A stretch of DNA of 48,736 nt from contig JAEUPW010000176.1 in assembly GCA_016790045.1 (NCBI GenBank), forward strand, positions 1 to 48,736, read 5' to 3'. The translations under genes and the position numbers were made by a program. The stretch is from Candidatus Competibacteraceae bacterium (GTDB lineage: Bacteria > Pseudomonadota > Gammaproteobacteria > Competibacterales > Competibacteraceae). Under the pieces are notes generated by a model that did not search any database, was not told where the DNA came from, and saw only the letters and a list, made by a program, of their open reading frames with translations. This document shows, one piece after another, positions 25,054-35,843 of the stretch; position 1 is the first letter of the stretch; each line of letters begins with the position of its first letter.

Positions 25054-27696
25054 ATGCCGCCTGACAGGCCCGCCATCGAACGCCAACGCATGAACCAAGC
25101 GAACTGGAAACACTGGGGCCCTTATTTGAGCGAACGGCAATGGGGAACGGTGCGGGAGGATTACAGCGAGAGCGGCGCGGCGTGGGATTACTTTCCGCAC
25201 GATCAGGCGCGCAGCCGCGCTTATCGTTGGGGCGAGGACGGCCTCGGCGGATTCTGCGACCGGCGCCAACTGTTGTGTCTGTCCGTGGTGTTGTGGAACG
25301 GCCAAGACCCGATCCTCAAGGAACGGTTGTTCGGCCTGACCAACCAGCAAGGCAACCACGGCGAGGATGTCAAGGAGCTTTATTACTATCTCGACGCCAC
25401 CCCGACCTATTCCTACGCGCGGATGCTGTACAAATATCCGCACGCGGCGTATCCCTACCAGCGTTTGCTCGACGAAAACCGGCGTCGCGGCAAGCTGGAC
25501 CCGGAATTCGAGCTGCTCGACACCGGCATTTTCGCCGACAACCGCTATTTCGACGTGGAAATCGAATACGCCAAGGCGGACGCCGAAGACATTCTGCTGC
25601 ACGTCACCGCGCACAATCGAGGGCCCGAGGCCGCGCGGCTGCACGTGTTGCCGCAACTGTGGTTCCGCAACACCTGGGACTGGTTCGAACAAACGGCCAA
25701 ACCCAGCCTGCGCGCGCAAGGCGACAGCCGGATTCTCGTCGCCCATCCCGCGTTCGACAGCCCCTGGGTCGCCGATTACGACGGGCCTCGCCAACTGCTG
25801 TTTTGCGAGAACGCAACCCACGTCAAGCGGATCTTTGGCAAGGCTGACGCCCCGGCCGGCTATTTTAAGGACGCTTTTCACGACTATCTCATCCGGGGCC
25901 AGGAAAGCGCGGTGAACCCGCGACGGACCGGCACCAAAGCGGCGGGCTGGTTCGTGCTGGAGCCGCCGGCGGGCGGGCGGCAATCGGTGCGGATGCGCTT
26001 GCGGCGCGGCCTCGGCGACGGCCGGCCGTTTGGCGATTTCGGCGCGCTATTGGCGGCTCGCCAGCGCGAAGCGGAAGCGTTTTACGCCGAGCTGCAAGGC
26101 GGGATCGCCGACGCTGACACCCGGCTGGTGCAGCGGCAAGCGCTGGCCGGCCTGCTGTGGAGCAAGCAATTTTATTACTACGATATCCCCCAATGGCTGG
26201 ATGGCGATCCCGGCCAACCGCCGCCGCCCGAGAGCCGCCGCCACGGCCGCAACAGCGACTGGCGGCACCTGAACAACGCCGATGTCCTCTCCATGCCCGA
26301 CAAATGGGAATACCCCTGGTTCGCCGCTTGGGATCTGGCGTTCCAGTGCGTCGCGCTGGCGCTGGTCGACCCGCATTCCGCCAAGGAACAACTGATCCTG
26401 CTCTGCCGGGAGTGGTACATGGACCCCAACGGCCAACTGCCGGCCTACGAGTGGAACTTCGGCGACGTCAATCCGCCGGTGCACGCCTGGGCGGCCTGGA
26501 AAGTGTATCAAGCCGACCGCGACCAGAACGGCGGCGTCAGCGATCTGCCGTTTCTGGAGCGGGTCTTTCACAAGTTGATGCTGAATTTCACTTGGTGGGT
26601 CAACCGCAAGGACCCCGAAGGCCGGAATATTTTTCAGGGCGGCTTTCTGGGCCTGGACAACATCGGCGCCTTCGACCGCTCCAAGCCATTGCCCACCGGC
26701 GGCTTCATCGATCAGGCCGACGGCACCGCCTGGATGGCGATGTATTCCCTGAATTTGACCCGGATCGCTTTGGAACTGTCCCGCCACAATCCTGTTTACG
26801 AGGACATCGCGACCAAGTTTTTCGAGCATTTTCTCCATATCGCCGCCGCGCTAAACAACTTGGGCGATCAGGGCATCGGGCTATGGGACGAGCAGGACGG
26901 TTTCTTTTACGACGTGTTGCGTTTGCCCGACGGCCAAAAAATGCCCTTGCGGGTGCGCTCGATGGTGGGATTGATCCCGCTGTTTGCCGTGGAGGTGATC
27001 GCCGAGGACGCGATCGAGGGCTTGTGGGGATTCAACGCGCGCCTGAAGTGGTTCCTCAACTACCGCCCCGATCTGGCCAAGCTGGTGTCGCATTGGGAGC
27101 GGCCGGGCCAAGCGCAGCGCCGCCTGCTGTCGCTGGTCCGCGTCGTGCGCTTGCAGAAATTGCTCCGGCGGATGCTGGACGAAAACGAGTTTCTCTCCCC
27201 TTACGGCATCCGCGCGCTGTCGCGCTACCACCTCGATCACCCTTACCGCTTCGAATGCGAGGGGGCCAGCTATCAAGTGCGCTACCGGCCGGGCGAGTCC
27301 GACAGCGAACTGTTCGGCGGCAATTCCAACTGGCGCGGCCCGGTCTGGATGCCGGTCAACTACCTGCTGATTCAAAGCTTGCGCCGCTTCGACCGCTATT
27401 ACGGCGACGGGGTCAAGGTGGAGTGTCCCACGGGATCGGGAACATGGCTGACGCTGGGCGAGGTGGCCGATGAACTTTGCCGCCGGCTCGGCCGTCTATT
27501 CCTGCGCGATGCCGACGGCCGCCGCCCGGTGTTCGGCGCGTCCGAGACCCTGCAAAACGACCCGTTTTTCAAGGACCACGTGCTGTTTTACGAATATTTT
27601 CACGGCGATGACGGGCGCGGCATCGGCGCGTCCCATCAGACCGGCTGGACCGCCCTGATCGCCAATCTGATCAATGAGGTATCGGCCCCGGCCTGA
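25054..27696 (+). CDS. Large MGH1/GH63-like glucosidase
   Basis: This 880-residue protein has an (alpha/alpha)6-barrel glycoside-hydrolase type catalytic region, about residues 380-870, similar to the MGH1-like/GH63 mannosyl-oligosaccharide glucosidase group. Segments such as DKWEYPWFAAWDLAFQCVAL, GFIDQADGTAWMAMYSLNL, LWDEQDGFFYD and SNWRGPVWMPVNYLL fit that fold. There is no signal peptide, so the enzyme is probably cytoplasmic. AAGGA at 25042-25046 supports this start over further upstream ATGs. The exact substrate cannot be read from sequence. An SDR similar to glucose dehydrogenase follows after 38 bp. Confidence 0.82.
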   Translation: MPPDRPAIERQRMNQANWKHWGPYLSERQWGTVREDYSESGAAWDYFPHDQARSRAYRWGEDGLGGFCDRRQLLCLSVVLWNGQDPILKERLFGLTNQQGNHGEDVKELYYYLDATPTYSYARMLYKYPHAAYPYQRLLDENRRRGKLDPEFELLDTGIFADNRYFDVEIEYAKADAEDILLHVTAHNRGPEAARLHVLPQLWFRNTWDWFEQTAKPSLRAQGDSRILVAHPAFDSPWVADYDGPRQLLFCENATHVKRIFGKADAPAGYFKDAFHDYLIRGQESAVNPRRTGTKAAGWFVLEPPAGGRQSVRMRLRRGLGDGRPFGDFGALLAARQREAEAFYAELQGGIADADTRLVQRQALAGLLWSKQFYYYDIPQWLDGDPGQPPPPESRRHGRNSDWRHLNNADVLSMPDKWEYPWFAAWDLAFQCVALALVDPHSAKEQLILLCREWYMDPNGQLPAYEWNFGDVNPPVHAWAAWKVYQADRDQNGGVSDLPFLERVFHKLMLNFTWWVNRKDPEGRNIFQGGFLGLDNIGAFDRSKPLPTGGFIDQADGTAWMAMYSLNLTRIALELSRHNPVYEDIATKFFEHFLHIAAALNNLGDQGIGLWDEQDGFFYDVLRLPDGQKMPLRVRSMVGLIPLFAVEVIAEDAIEGLWGFNARLKWFLNYRPDLAKLVSHWERPGQAQRRLLSLVRVVRLQKLLRRMLDENEFLSPYGIRALSRYHLDHPYRFECEGASYQVRYRPGESDSELFGGNSNWRGPVWMPVNYLLIQSLRRFDRYYGDGVKVECPTGSGTWLTLGEVADELCRRLGRLFLRDADGRRPVFGASETLQNDPFFKDHVLFYEYFHGDDGRGIGASHQTGWTALIANLINEVSAPA

Positions 27697-27734
27697 GCCG
27701 TCCGTCCACTTTCGATTCCAGCGGAGATTCGCCA

Positions 27735-28577
27735 ATGCCTGCGCCGCACAATACCGCCTTGCCCAGCTACGCTTGCCCTCGAATACTCGCCGGCCAAAAA
27801 GCGCTGGTCACGGGGGCCAGCTCCGGCATCGGCAAAGCGGTCGCCCTGGGCTTGGGCCGGGCGGGAGCCGATGTCGCGGTCAACTACAACACCAAGGACG
27901 AGATCGCTCGGGAAGTGGTCGAGGAAATTCGAGGTTTTGGCGTCCAGGCTATCGCCGTCAAAGCCGACGTGGCCGACGAGGACGCTGTGCGGGCCATGTT
28001 CAAAACCGTGTTCGACGCCTTCGGCACCGTCGATATTCTGGTGGCTAACGCCGGCTTGCAGCGCGACGCCAAAATCGACGAGATGACGCTCGAACAGTGG
28101 AAGGCGGTGATTGACGTCAATTTGACCGGCCAATTTTTGTGCGCCCGCGAAGCCGTGCGCGAATTCAAGCGACGAGGGGTTCGCGAAGGGGTGTCGGTCG
28201 CCGCAGGCAAGATCATCTGCATGAGTTCGGTGCATCAGGTCATCCCCTGGGCCGGTCACGCCAACTACGCGGCCTCCAAGGGCGGCGTCGACATGCTGAT
28301 GCAGAGCATGGCGCAGGAATTGGCCCCGCTGCGCATCCGGGTCAACAGCATCGCGCCCGGCGCGATCCGCACCCCGATCAACCGGCCGGCTTGGGAGACG
28401 CCGGAAGCCTACGCCAAACTGATGGAACTGGTTCCCTACAAACGCATCGGCGAACCGGAAGACATCGCCCAGGCAGCGGTGTTCCTGGCCTCGGACATGG
28501 CCGACTACATCAACGGCACCACGCTATTCGTGGACGGGGCGATGACATGCTATCCGGGATTCGCCACCGGCGGTTGA
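27735..28577 (+). CDS. SDR-family oxidoreductase, glucose 1-dehydrogenase-like
   Basis: This 280-residue classical short-chain dehydrogenase has TGASSGIG (26-33), NAG (105-107), the catalytic Ser near 164, Tyr178 and Lys182 (YAASK), and the PGAIRTPIN loop. The overall pattern (NYNTKDEIAREVVEEI, GFGVQAIAVKADVAD, MSSVHQVIPWAGHANYAASKGG) is that of bacterial glucose 1-dehydrogenases, which oxidise beta-D-glucose to gluconolactone with NAD(P). It probably forms an operon with the glucosidase. Substrate assignment from similarity alone is only moderately secure. Confidence 0.82.
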   Translation: MPAPHNTALPSYACPRILAGQKALVTGASSGIGKAVALGLGRAGADVAVNYNTKDEIAREVVEEIRGFGVQAIAVKADVADEDAVRAMFKTVFDAFGTVDILVANAGLQRDAKIDEMTLEQWKAVIDVNLTGQFLCAREAVREFKRRGVREGVSVAAGKIICMSSVHQVIPWAGHANYAASKGGVDMLMQSMAQELAPLRIRVNSIAPGAIRTPINRPAWETPEAYAKLMELVPYKRIGEPEDIAQAAVFLASDMADYINGTTLFVDGAMTCYPGFATGG

Positions 28578-28691
28578 AAAAGCGGAGCCGGCCAGTGACG
28601 GCGAAAGCCTCGGCCGCAGCGAGCCAGACGAGGTCTAGAGCCGTCTCGGCCACAGGGTTTTGGCAAACTCGGCCGCCGTATCGACGCGCCC

Positions 28692-29075
28692 TCAAGCGGC
28701 GTCGCCGAGAATTTGGCGCAAGGTTCGCTCCACCTCGACGGCCGTCGCTTTAATCTCGGGTGTCGCCTCGAATCCATCCAAAATTGTGGTGGGAGCGATC
28801 GTGCCCAGCCGCGTTTGGCCCGCGCTTTCGAAAACCGCGATCCGGCAGGGCAGCGCGAGGCTGATCGCGGGATCGCGGTTCAACATCTGCGCCGCGAGCG
28901 AGGCATTGCAAATTTCGAATACCGCGCAGCGCCCGGCGATGGCATGGCCTTTGGAGGCCAGGGTTTCATCGAGCGGAAAACGGTGCAGCACGCTGAAACT
29001 GTGGCGCGCGACGCTCTGTTCCAGATCGACCAGGATTCGATCGAAGGGTTTGGCGGAGTCGAAAACGATATTCAT
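28692..29075 (-). CDS. DUF302 family protein
   Basis: This 127-residue single-domain DUF302 protein includes the typical segments SVLHRFPLDETLASKG, FEICNASLAAQMLNRDPAISLALPCRIAVFE and GTIAPTTIL. No signal peptide or membrane helix is visible, so it is probably cytoplasmic. The function of the family is unknown. It lies between two SDR genes with about 114-bp flanks and is not obviously in an operon. Confidence 0.8.
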   Translation of the reverse strand: MNIVFDSAKPFDRILVDLEQSVARHSFSVLHRFPLDETLASKGHAIAGRCAVFEICNASLAAQMLNRDPAISLALPCRIAVFESAGQTRLGTIAPTTILDGFEATPEIKATAVEVERTLRQILGDAA

Positions 29076-29188
29076 GACAAAATCCTCAAAACGCTAAAAG
29101 CGAGGATGCGTTGATTGCATCGGCGCGTCGAAGCTTGTCGACCTTTGGCCCGAGCGGCCGGCGCAAGGGTCAAACGCCCCTTGACGCT

Positions 29189-30034
29189 CTATCTCCGCCC
29201 TTCCCCGCCGGCGCGTCGCAATAACGCATCCAGCGCCCGAGCCGGCAGCGCCCGCCGGAGCGCGGCGAACAGATAAGTCGGCAAGGTGACGGGATAACGG
29301 GCGCGCGGCCGGGGGCTTTCCAGCGCGTGCACCACCCGTTTCAGCACCGCTTCCGGCGGCAGCGTGAACGGGGCCGCCGGGCCGGCCTTGGTCAACCGCG
29401 ACTCCATCGCCGCGTACTGTTCCCGGTGCGGGCTGGTTTCCTCGGGCGGGTGACGCCCGTAAGCGGCGTGAGCGTTGTCGCGGAACCGGCTGAGAATCGG
29501 CCCCGGTTCGATCAGGCAAACGTGAATGCCCGTGCCGGCCAGCTCCAGACGCAGGGTATCGGCCAAACCTTCCAGCGCGAACTTGCTGGCGACATAAGCG
29601 CCGCGATAGGGGAAAGCCACCAGGCCCAACACCGAACTGGTATAGAGAATTCGCCCGTGGCCCTGCCGGCGCATGATCGGAACAAACCGGTTGGTCAGCT
29701 CGTGGGTCCCGAACAGATTGGTTTCGAACTGCTCCCGTAGCGCCGCGCGGCTGATATCTTCCACCGCGCCGGGCTGGCCGTAGCCGGCATTGTTGAACAA
29801 AGCATCCAGCCGGCCGCCGGTCTTGTCCAACAGTTCCGCCGCCGCCGTTTGAATCGACGCGGAATCCCGCAAATCCAGCGACAACCCTTCCAAACCGTCA
29901 GCGTTGAGCCGCTCCAGATCCGCCGGCCGGCGCGCCGACGCGAACACCCGCCAGCCGCGCGCTCGCAACCCCCGAGCGACGCAGTGGCCGATGCCCGACG
30001 AACAGCCGGTGACGAGAATGGTTTTATCGTTCAT
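29189..30034 (-). CDS. SDR-family NAD(P)-dependent oxidoreductase
   Basis: This 281-residue short-chain dehydrogenase has TGCSSGIG (9-16), NNAG (81-84), Ser133/134, Tyr147 and Lys151. The HVCLIEPGPILSRFRDNA region and the C-terminal extension (YPVTLPTYLFAALRRALPARAL) resemble the YbbO/retinol-dehydrogenase-like group. The start at 30034 (MNDKTILVTG) is preferred to an upstream in-frame start. It faces pstS across 234 bp. The substrate is not known. Confidence 0.85.
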   Translation of the reverse strand: MNDKTILVTGCSSGIGHCVARGLRARGWRVFASARRPADLERLNADGLEGLSLDLRDSASIQTAAAELLDKTGGRLDALFNNAGYGQPGAVEDISRAALREQFETNLFGTHELTNRFVPIMRRQGHGRILYTSSVLGLVAFPYRGAYVASKFALEGLADTLRLELAGTGIHVCLIEPGPILSRFRDNAHAAYGRHPPEETSPHREQYAAMESRLTKAGPAAPFTLPPEAVLKRVVHALESPRPRARYPVTLPTYLFAALRRALPARALDALLRRAGGEGRR

Positions 30035-30130
30035 CGCTGCCTTGACCCTTGCGCTTGGCAAAATAAATTGCATTGTAAAAATCGATAAATCTCATCGAGT
30101 TGCAAAAAATTCCGCGCCGTTGATCCCGCA

Positions 30131-30163
30131 TTGCAATAAAACTGACATATAAATGCAATATAA
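30131..30163 (+). promoter_or_regulatory. Pho-box-like array upstream of pstS
   Basis: Three contiguous 11-bp units, TTGCAATAAAA (30131-30141), CTGACATATAA (30142-30152) and ATGCAATATAA (30153-30163), resemble the PhoB half-site CTGTCATAWAW. The middle unit is closest (one mismatch) and the outer ones match at 8 of 11. The 11-bp direct-repeat layout and its position 105 nt before the pstS start are as expected for phosphate-starvation control. I do not assign a -10 with confidence. Confidence 0.62.
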
Positions 30164-30268
30164 AAGTCGCTGTCGCGTTGTACTGTCCGCCAATGGTTTC
30201 TGGCCGGCTCTCAGGGGAAGGCAGACACCGATTTCCCATTGGTTACAAAAAGTTTTCGGAGGTTCTTC

Positions 30269-31315
30269 GTGGTCAAACACAAACTCGCGCCCGTCGTGGC
30301 AACCGCTTTCGCGCTGGCCGGCGCGGCTTACGCCCAATCCGCCCGCGACTATATCAGCGTGGTGGGCTCGTCCACGGTTTATCCTTTCACGACGGCGGTG
30401 GCCGAACAGTTCGGAAAATCCAACGCCAACTTCAAAACGCCGAAGGTGGAATCCACCGGCACCGGCGGCGGCTTCAAACTGTTCTGCGGCGGAGTCGGCG
30501 TCCAGCATCCCGACATCACTAACGCCTCGCGCGCGATCAAGAAATCCGAGATCGAAACCTGCGCCAAGAACGGCGTGACAGAGATCGTCGAAATCAATAT
30601 CGGCTTCGACGGAATCGTGCTGGCTTCCTCCAAGAAAAACAAGCCGATGCCGTTGACTATCAAGGATATCTGGCTGGCGCTGGCGAAGGAAGTGCCTGAT
30701 CCGGCCTCGGGCAAACTCATCGCTAACCCCCACAAAACCTGGAAAGACGTCAATCCCGCGCTGCCGGCCAACAGGATCGAAGTGTTGGGCCCGCCGCCGA
30801 CCTCCGGCACCCGCGACGCCTTTGTGGAGCTGGTGATGGATCACGGCTGCAAGGAATTCGAGGCCATCAAGGCGCTGGAGAAGAGCGACGAAAAACAAGC
30901 CAAGGCCGCCTGCCAAACGGTGCGCGAGGACGGCGTTTTCATCGAGGCCGGCGAGAACGATAACCTGATCGTCAACAAGCTGGTCGCCAACCCCAACGCG
31001 CTCGGCGTGTTCGGGTACAGCTTTTTGGAGGAAAACCTCGACAAGATCCAAGGCGAAACCATCAACGGCGTCGCGCCGAGCTTTGAAAGTATCGCCGATG
31101 GCCAGTATCCTGTGTCGCGGCCGCTGTTCGTGTACGTCAAGAAGGCCCATATCGGCGTGATCCCCGGCATCAAGGAATTCATCGCCGAATTGACCGGCGA
31201 CAAAGCGGTGGGCGAGGAGGGCTATCTCGGTCGCAAAGGCTTGATTCCGCTGCCGGACGACAAGCGCAAACAGGTCGCGGCCAACGCCAACAGCCTCAAA
31301 ACGCTTAGCCCTTGA
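30269..31315 (+). CDS. pstS: PstS, periplasmic phosphate-binding protein
   Basis: This 348-residue protein has a Sec signal peptide of about 22 residues (MVKHKLAPVVATAFALAGAAYA, then QSARDY). The mature part binds phosphate for the PstSCAB transporter. Phosphate-site motifs are visible as VVGSSTVYPFT, ESTGTGGGFKLFCGG and GPPPTSGTRDAFVEL. The GTG start at 30269 is chosen because GGAGG lies six nt upstream and because it places the signal peptide correctly; a TTG ten codons earlier has neither advantage. It leads pstSCAB-phoU behind the Pho-box-like array. Confidence 0.95.
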   Translation: MVKHKLAPVVATAFALAGAAYAQSARDYISVVGSSTVYPFTTAVAEQFGKSNANFKTPKVESTGTGGGFKLFCGGVGVQHPDITNASRAIKKSEIETCAKNGVTEIVEINIGFDGIVLASSKKNKPMPLTIKDIWLALAKEVPDPASGKLIANPHKTWKDVNPALPANRIEVLGPPPTSGTRDAFVELVMDHGCKEFEAIKALEKSDEKQAKAACQTVREDGVFIEAGENDNLIVNKLVANPNALGVFGYSFLEENLDKIQGETINGVAPSFESIADGQYPVSRPLFVYVKKAHIGVIPGIKEFIAELTGDKAVGEEGYLGRKGLIPLPDDKRKQVAANANSLKTLSP

Positions 31316-31389
31316 TCTGATCGTTCCCGCGTCGCCCCGGCAGGATGTTCGGCCTCCGGGCGGCGCGCTCGTATTTCGGCGGAGACCCC

Positions 31390-32761
<1,372 letters not shown>

Positions 32762-32769
<8 letters not shown>

Positions 32770-34081
32770 GCCGACCGCCCGCGAGGGCGCGACGCCGCTG
32801 CGCGGCCGCAACATCAAGACCATCGTCAACGCCGGGCTCGCTCGCCGTCACGCCGCCGAGCGGCGCTTTCGCTGGTACGGCCTGATCGCGATCAGCTTGG
32901 GCTTGGCCTTCGTGGTGCTGATGTTCGCCAACATCATCGGCAAGGGGTCGCCGGCCTTTTGGCAGACCTATATCCGGGTGCCGATCAGCTTCGACGCGGC
33001 CGCGCTCGACCCCGAAGGCAAGCGCGACCCGCAAGCCTTGGCCAGCGCCGACTACGCCGCGCTGGTCCGCGCCGGATTGCGGCAGATGTTTCCGGCGGTC
33101 GAGGGCCGGTTGCCGCTGCGCGCGCTGTCTGCCTTGACCAGTTCCGATGCCGCTTACGAGCTGCAACGGCGAGTTCAGGACAACCCTGGGCTGATCGGGA
33201 CCCAGCAAGAGGTTTGGCTGCTGGCCTCGGCCGCCGTGGACACCTTCGTCAAGGGCAACATCGACCGCTCGCTCCCGGAGGCCGAGCGGCCGCTCAAGGA
33301 CAGCCAAATCGAATGGATCGACCAACTGCGAGCCGCCGGCAAGATCGAGCGCCAGTTCAACGCCGTCCTATTTCGGAACGGCGACTCGCGCGAGCCGGAG
33401 CAGGCCGGCATCCGGGGCGCGTTGATGGGCTCCTTCTTCACGCTGGTCGTCACCTTCCTACTGTCCTTTCCCATCGGCGTGGCGACGGCGGTGTATTTGG
33501 AGGAATTCGCCCCCAAAAACCGCTGGACCGATATCATCGAAGTCAACATCAACAATCTGGCGGCGGTGCCGTCGATCGTGTTCGGCCTGCTCGGTTTGGC
33601 GGTGTTCATCAACTTCTTCGGCCTGCCCCGCTCCGCGCCGCTGGTCGGCGGCCTGGTGCTGAGCCTGATGACCTTGCCGGTGATCATCATCGCCGGCCGC
33701 GCCGCGCTGACCTCGGTGCCGCCGTCGATCCGCGAGGCGGCGCTCGGCATGGGCGCGTCCAAATTGCAGATGGTCGGCCATCACGTCCTGCCGCTGGCCA
33801 TGCCCGGCATGTTGACCGGCTCGATCATCGGCATGGCCCGCGCGTTGGGCGAATCGGCGCCGCTGCTGATGATCGGCATGGTCGCGTTCATCGTCGATGT
33901 GCCCAAAAATTTCCTCGATCCCTCCACGGTGCTGCCGGTGCAGATCTACCTCTGGTCCGATCTGCCGGAACGGGCGTTCGTGGAGCGGACTTCGGCCGCG
34001 ATCATGGTGTTGCTGGCCTTTATGATCTTGATGAACGGGCTGGCGATTCTGTTGCGCAAGCGTTTCGAGCGGCGCTGGTAG
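32762..34081 (+). CDS. pstA: PstA, phosphate ABC transporter permease with DUF3333 domain
   Basis: This 439-residue permease is longer than E. coli PstA (296) because of an N-terminal DUF3333-type region (about residues 25-210, after a first helix at about 38-58). The transport domain has [23 protein letters not shown], the coupling loop [27 protein letters not shown] and [15 protein letters not shown]. It pairs with PstC to form the membrane channel. The long PstA fits the long PstC. The pstB start follows after 43 bp. Confidence 0.95.
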
Positions 34082-34124
34082 ACCCGGCCGCCCCCGCCGT
34101 CAACTCCCCAAAGGATTCTCCCTC

Positions 34125-35015
34125 ATGAGCACGACCGCCATCGACACTCAGGTTGCCCTAAACGGCGCTTTGAACCGGAACGCGCCGCTGCGCCAAAGCG
34201 CGGGCGTTCAGGTCACCGATTACGAAAACCGCCAGACCGTCGGCAAGATCACGGTGGACAACCCCAAGATGGTGTGCCGGGAAGTCAATGTCCATTACGG
34301 TCAGAAACACGCGATCAAGAACGTCAGCCTCGACATCGGCGCGAATGAAGTGATCGCCTTCATCGGTCCTTCCGGTTGCGGCAAATCGACGTTTCTGCGC
34401 TGTCTGAACCGGATGAACGACACTATCCCCACGGCCCGCGTCACCGGTCAGATCAAGCTGGACGACGACGATATTCACGCCAAGGAAATCGACGTGGTGC
34501 AACTGCGGGCGCGAGTCGGGATGGTGTTTCAGAAACCGAACCCCTTCCCCAAATCCATTTACGAAAATGTCGCTTACGGGCCGCGCATTCACGGCATGGT
34601 CAACACCAAGGCCGAACTGGACGATCTGGTGCGCGAGAGCCTGGAGCGGGCCGGCCTGATCAAGGAAGTCGAAAAGCGGATGCTGGAACCGGGCACCAGC
34701 CTCTCCGGCGGCCAGCAGCAGCGGCTCTGTATCGCCCGCGCCATCGCGGTCAACCCCGAAGTGATTTTGATGGACGAACCGTGTTCGGCCCTGGACCCCA
34801 TCGCCACCGCCAAGATCGAGGAGCTGATCGACGAGCTGCGGGAAAACTACACCATCGTCATCGTCACCCACTCCATGCAACAGGCGGCGCGGGTGTCCCA
34901 GCGCACCGCCTATTTCCACCTGGGCGACCTGATCGAAATCGGCGACACCGACCAGATTTTCACCAATCCCCGGCACAAGCTGACCGAGGATTACATCACG
35001 GGTCGCTTCGGCTGA
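34125..35015 (+). CDS. pstB: PstB, phosphate ABC transporter ATPase
   Basis: This 296-residue ATPase has Walker [10 protein letters not shown] (81-89), the Q-loop [21 protein letters not shown], the signature LSGGQQQRL, Walker [14 protein letters not shown], and the switch His in VTHSMQQA. These are PstB-specific sequences. An N-terminal extension of about 45 residues precedes the ABC domain; its role is unknown. It energises PstCA and, with PhoU, links phosphate supply to PhoR signalling. No phoB or phoR lies in the window. Confidence 0.97.
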   Translation: MSTTAIDTQVALNGALNRNAPLRQSAGVQVTDYENRQTVGKITVDNPKMVCREVNVHYGQKHAIKNVSLDIGANEVIAFIGPSGCGKSTFLRCLNRMNDTIPTARVTGQIKLDDDDIHAKEIDVVQLRARVGMVFQKPNPFPKSIYENVAYGPRIHGMVNTKAELDDLVRESLERAGLIKEVEKRMLEPGTSLSGGQQQRLCIARAIAVNPEVILMDEPCSALDPIATAKIEELIDELRENYTIVIVTHSMQQAARVSQRTAYFHLGDLIEIGDTDQIFTNPRHKLTEDYITGRFG

Positions 35016-35047
35016 TCCATCGCCGCGCAAAACCGGAGACTCCCGCC

Positions 35048-35800
35048 ATGGCCATCAGTCACGAGGCTCACACCGTCAAACAGTTCGACGTCCAGCTCGC
35101 CAACCTGCGCAACATGGTGCTGGAAATGGGCGGCTTGGTCGAGGATCAGATCAAGTGCGCCATCGCCGCGCTGGATCAGGAAGATTTGAGCGCCGCCCGC
35201 GAGGTGATCGCTCGCGACCGGATCATCAACGGCCTGCAAGTGAAGGCCGACGAGGATTGCGTGAGCATCATCGCGCTGCGCCAGCCGCTCGGCAGCGATC
35301 TGCGCACGATCATGTCGCTGGCCAATTCGGTGACCGATCTGGAGCGGATCGGCGACAGCGCCAAGAAAATCGCCCGGATGACCCTCCAGATGTACGACGG
35401 GGCCAACAGCCCGCCCAGCGGCAAACTCCTGCGCGACGTGCGGCCGATCGCCGAGCTGGCGAGCGGCATGTTGCGCGGCTGCCTCGACGCGCTGGCCCGG
35501 CTCGATGTCGGAAAGGCGCTGTCCATCATCCACAACGACGACGAGCTGGACCAGGAATTTCAGTCGGCGCTGCGGCGCTTGATCACCTACATGATGGAAG
35601 ACCCGCGCACCATCGGGCACGCCATCAACGTGGTGTTCATCATCAAGGCGCTGGAGCGGATCGGCGACCATTGCACCAACATCGCCGAACACATCGTCTA
35701 TCTGGTCGAGGGCAAGAACATCCAGCAGCGGCGCAACATCGACATGAGCACCATTCTGACGCTGGCGCAAGACGAAACGGAAAAAGGGATCAAGGAATAA
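35048..35800 (+). CDS. phoU: PhoU, phosphate-signalling regulator
   Basis: This 250-residue protein has two PhoU helical repeats. Each carries the metal-binding signature: SLANSVTDLERIGDSAKKIA in the first and IIKALERIGDHCTNIAEHIVYLVEG in the second. PhoU keeps Pho signalling off when phosphate is plentiful. The start at 35048 (MAISHEAHTVKQFDVQ) is preferred; the frame is open further upstream only as a shadow of pstB. It ends the pst operon and converges on the DUF1028 gene across 43 bp. Confidence 0.95.
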   Translation: MAISHEAHTVKQFDVQLANLRNMVLEMGGLVEDQIKCAIAALDQEDLSAAREVIARDRIINGLQVKADEDCVSIIALRQPLGSDLRTIMSLANSVTDLERIGDSAKKIARMTLQMYDGANSPPSGKLLRDVRPIAELASGMLRGCLDALARLDVGKALSIIHNDDELDQEFQSALRRLITYMMEDPRTIGHAINVVFIIKALERIGDHCTNIAEHIVYLVEGKNIQQRRNIDMSTILTLAQDETEKGIKE

Positions 35801-35843
35801 CTGCGGGAATAAAGGCGGCGCCACCGCGCGCCCGACCGCCCCG

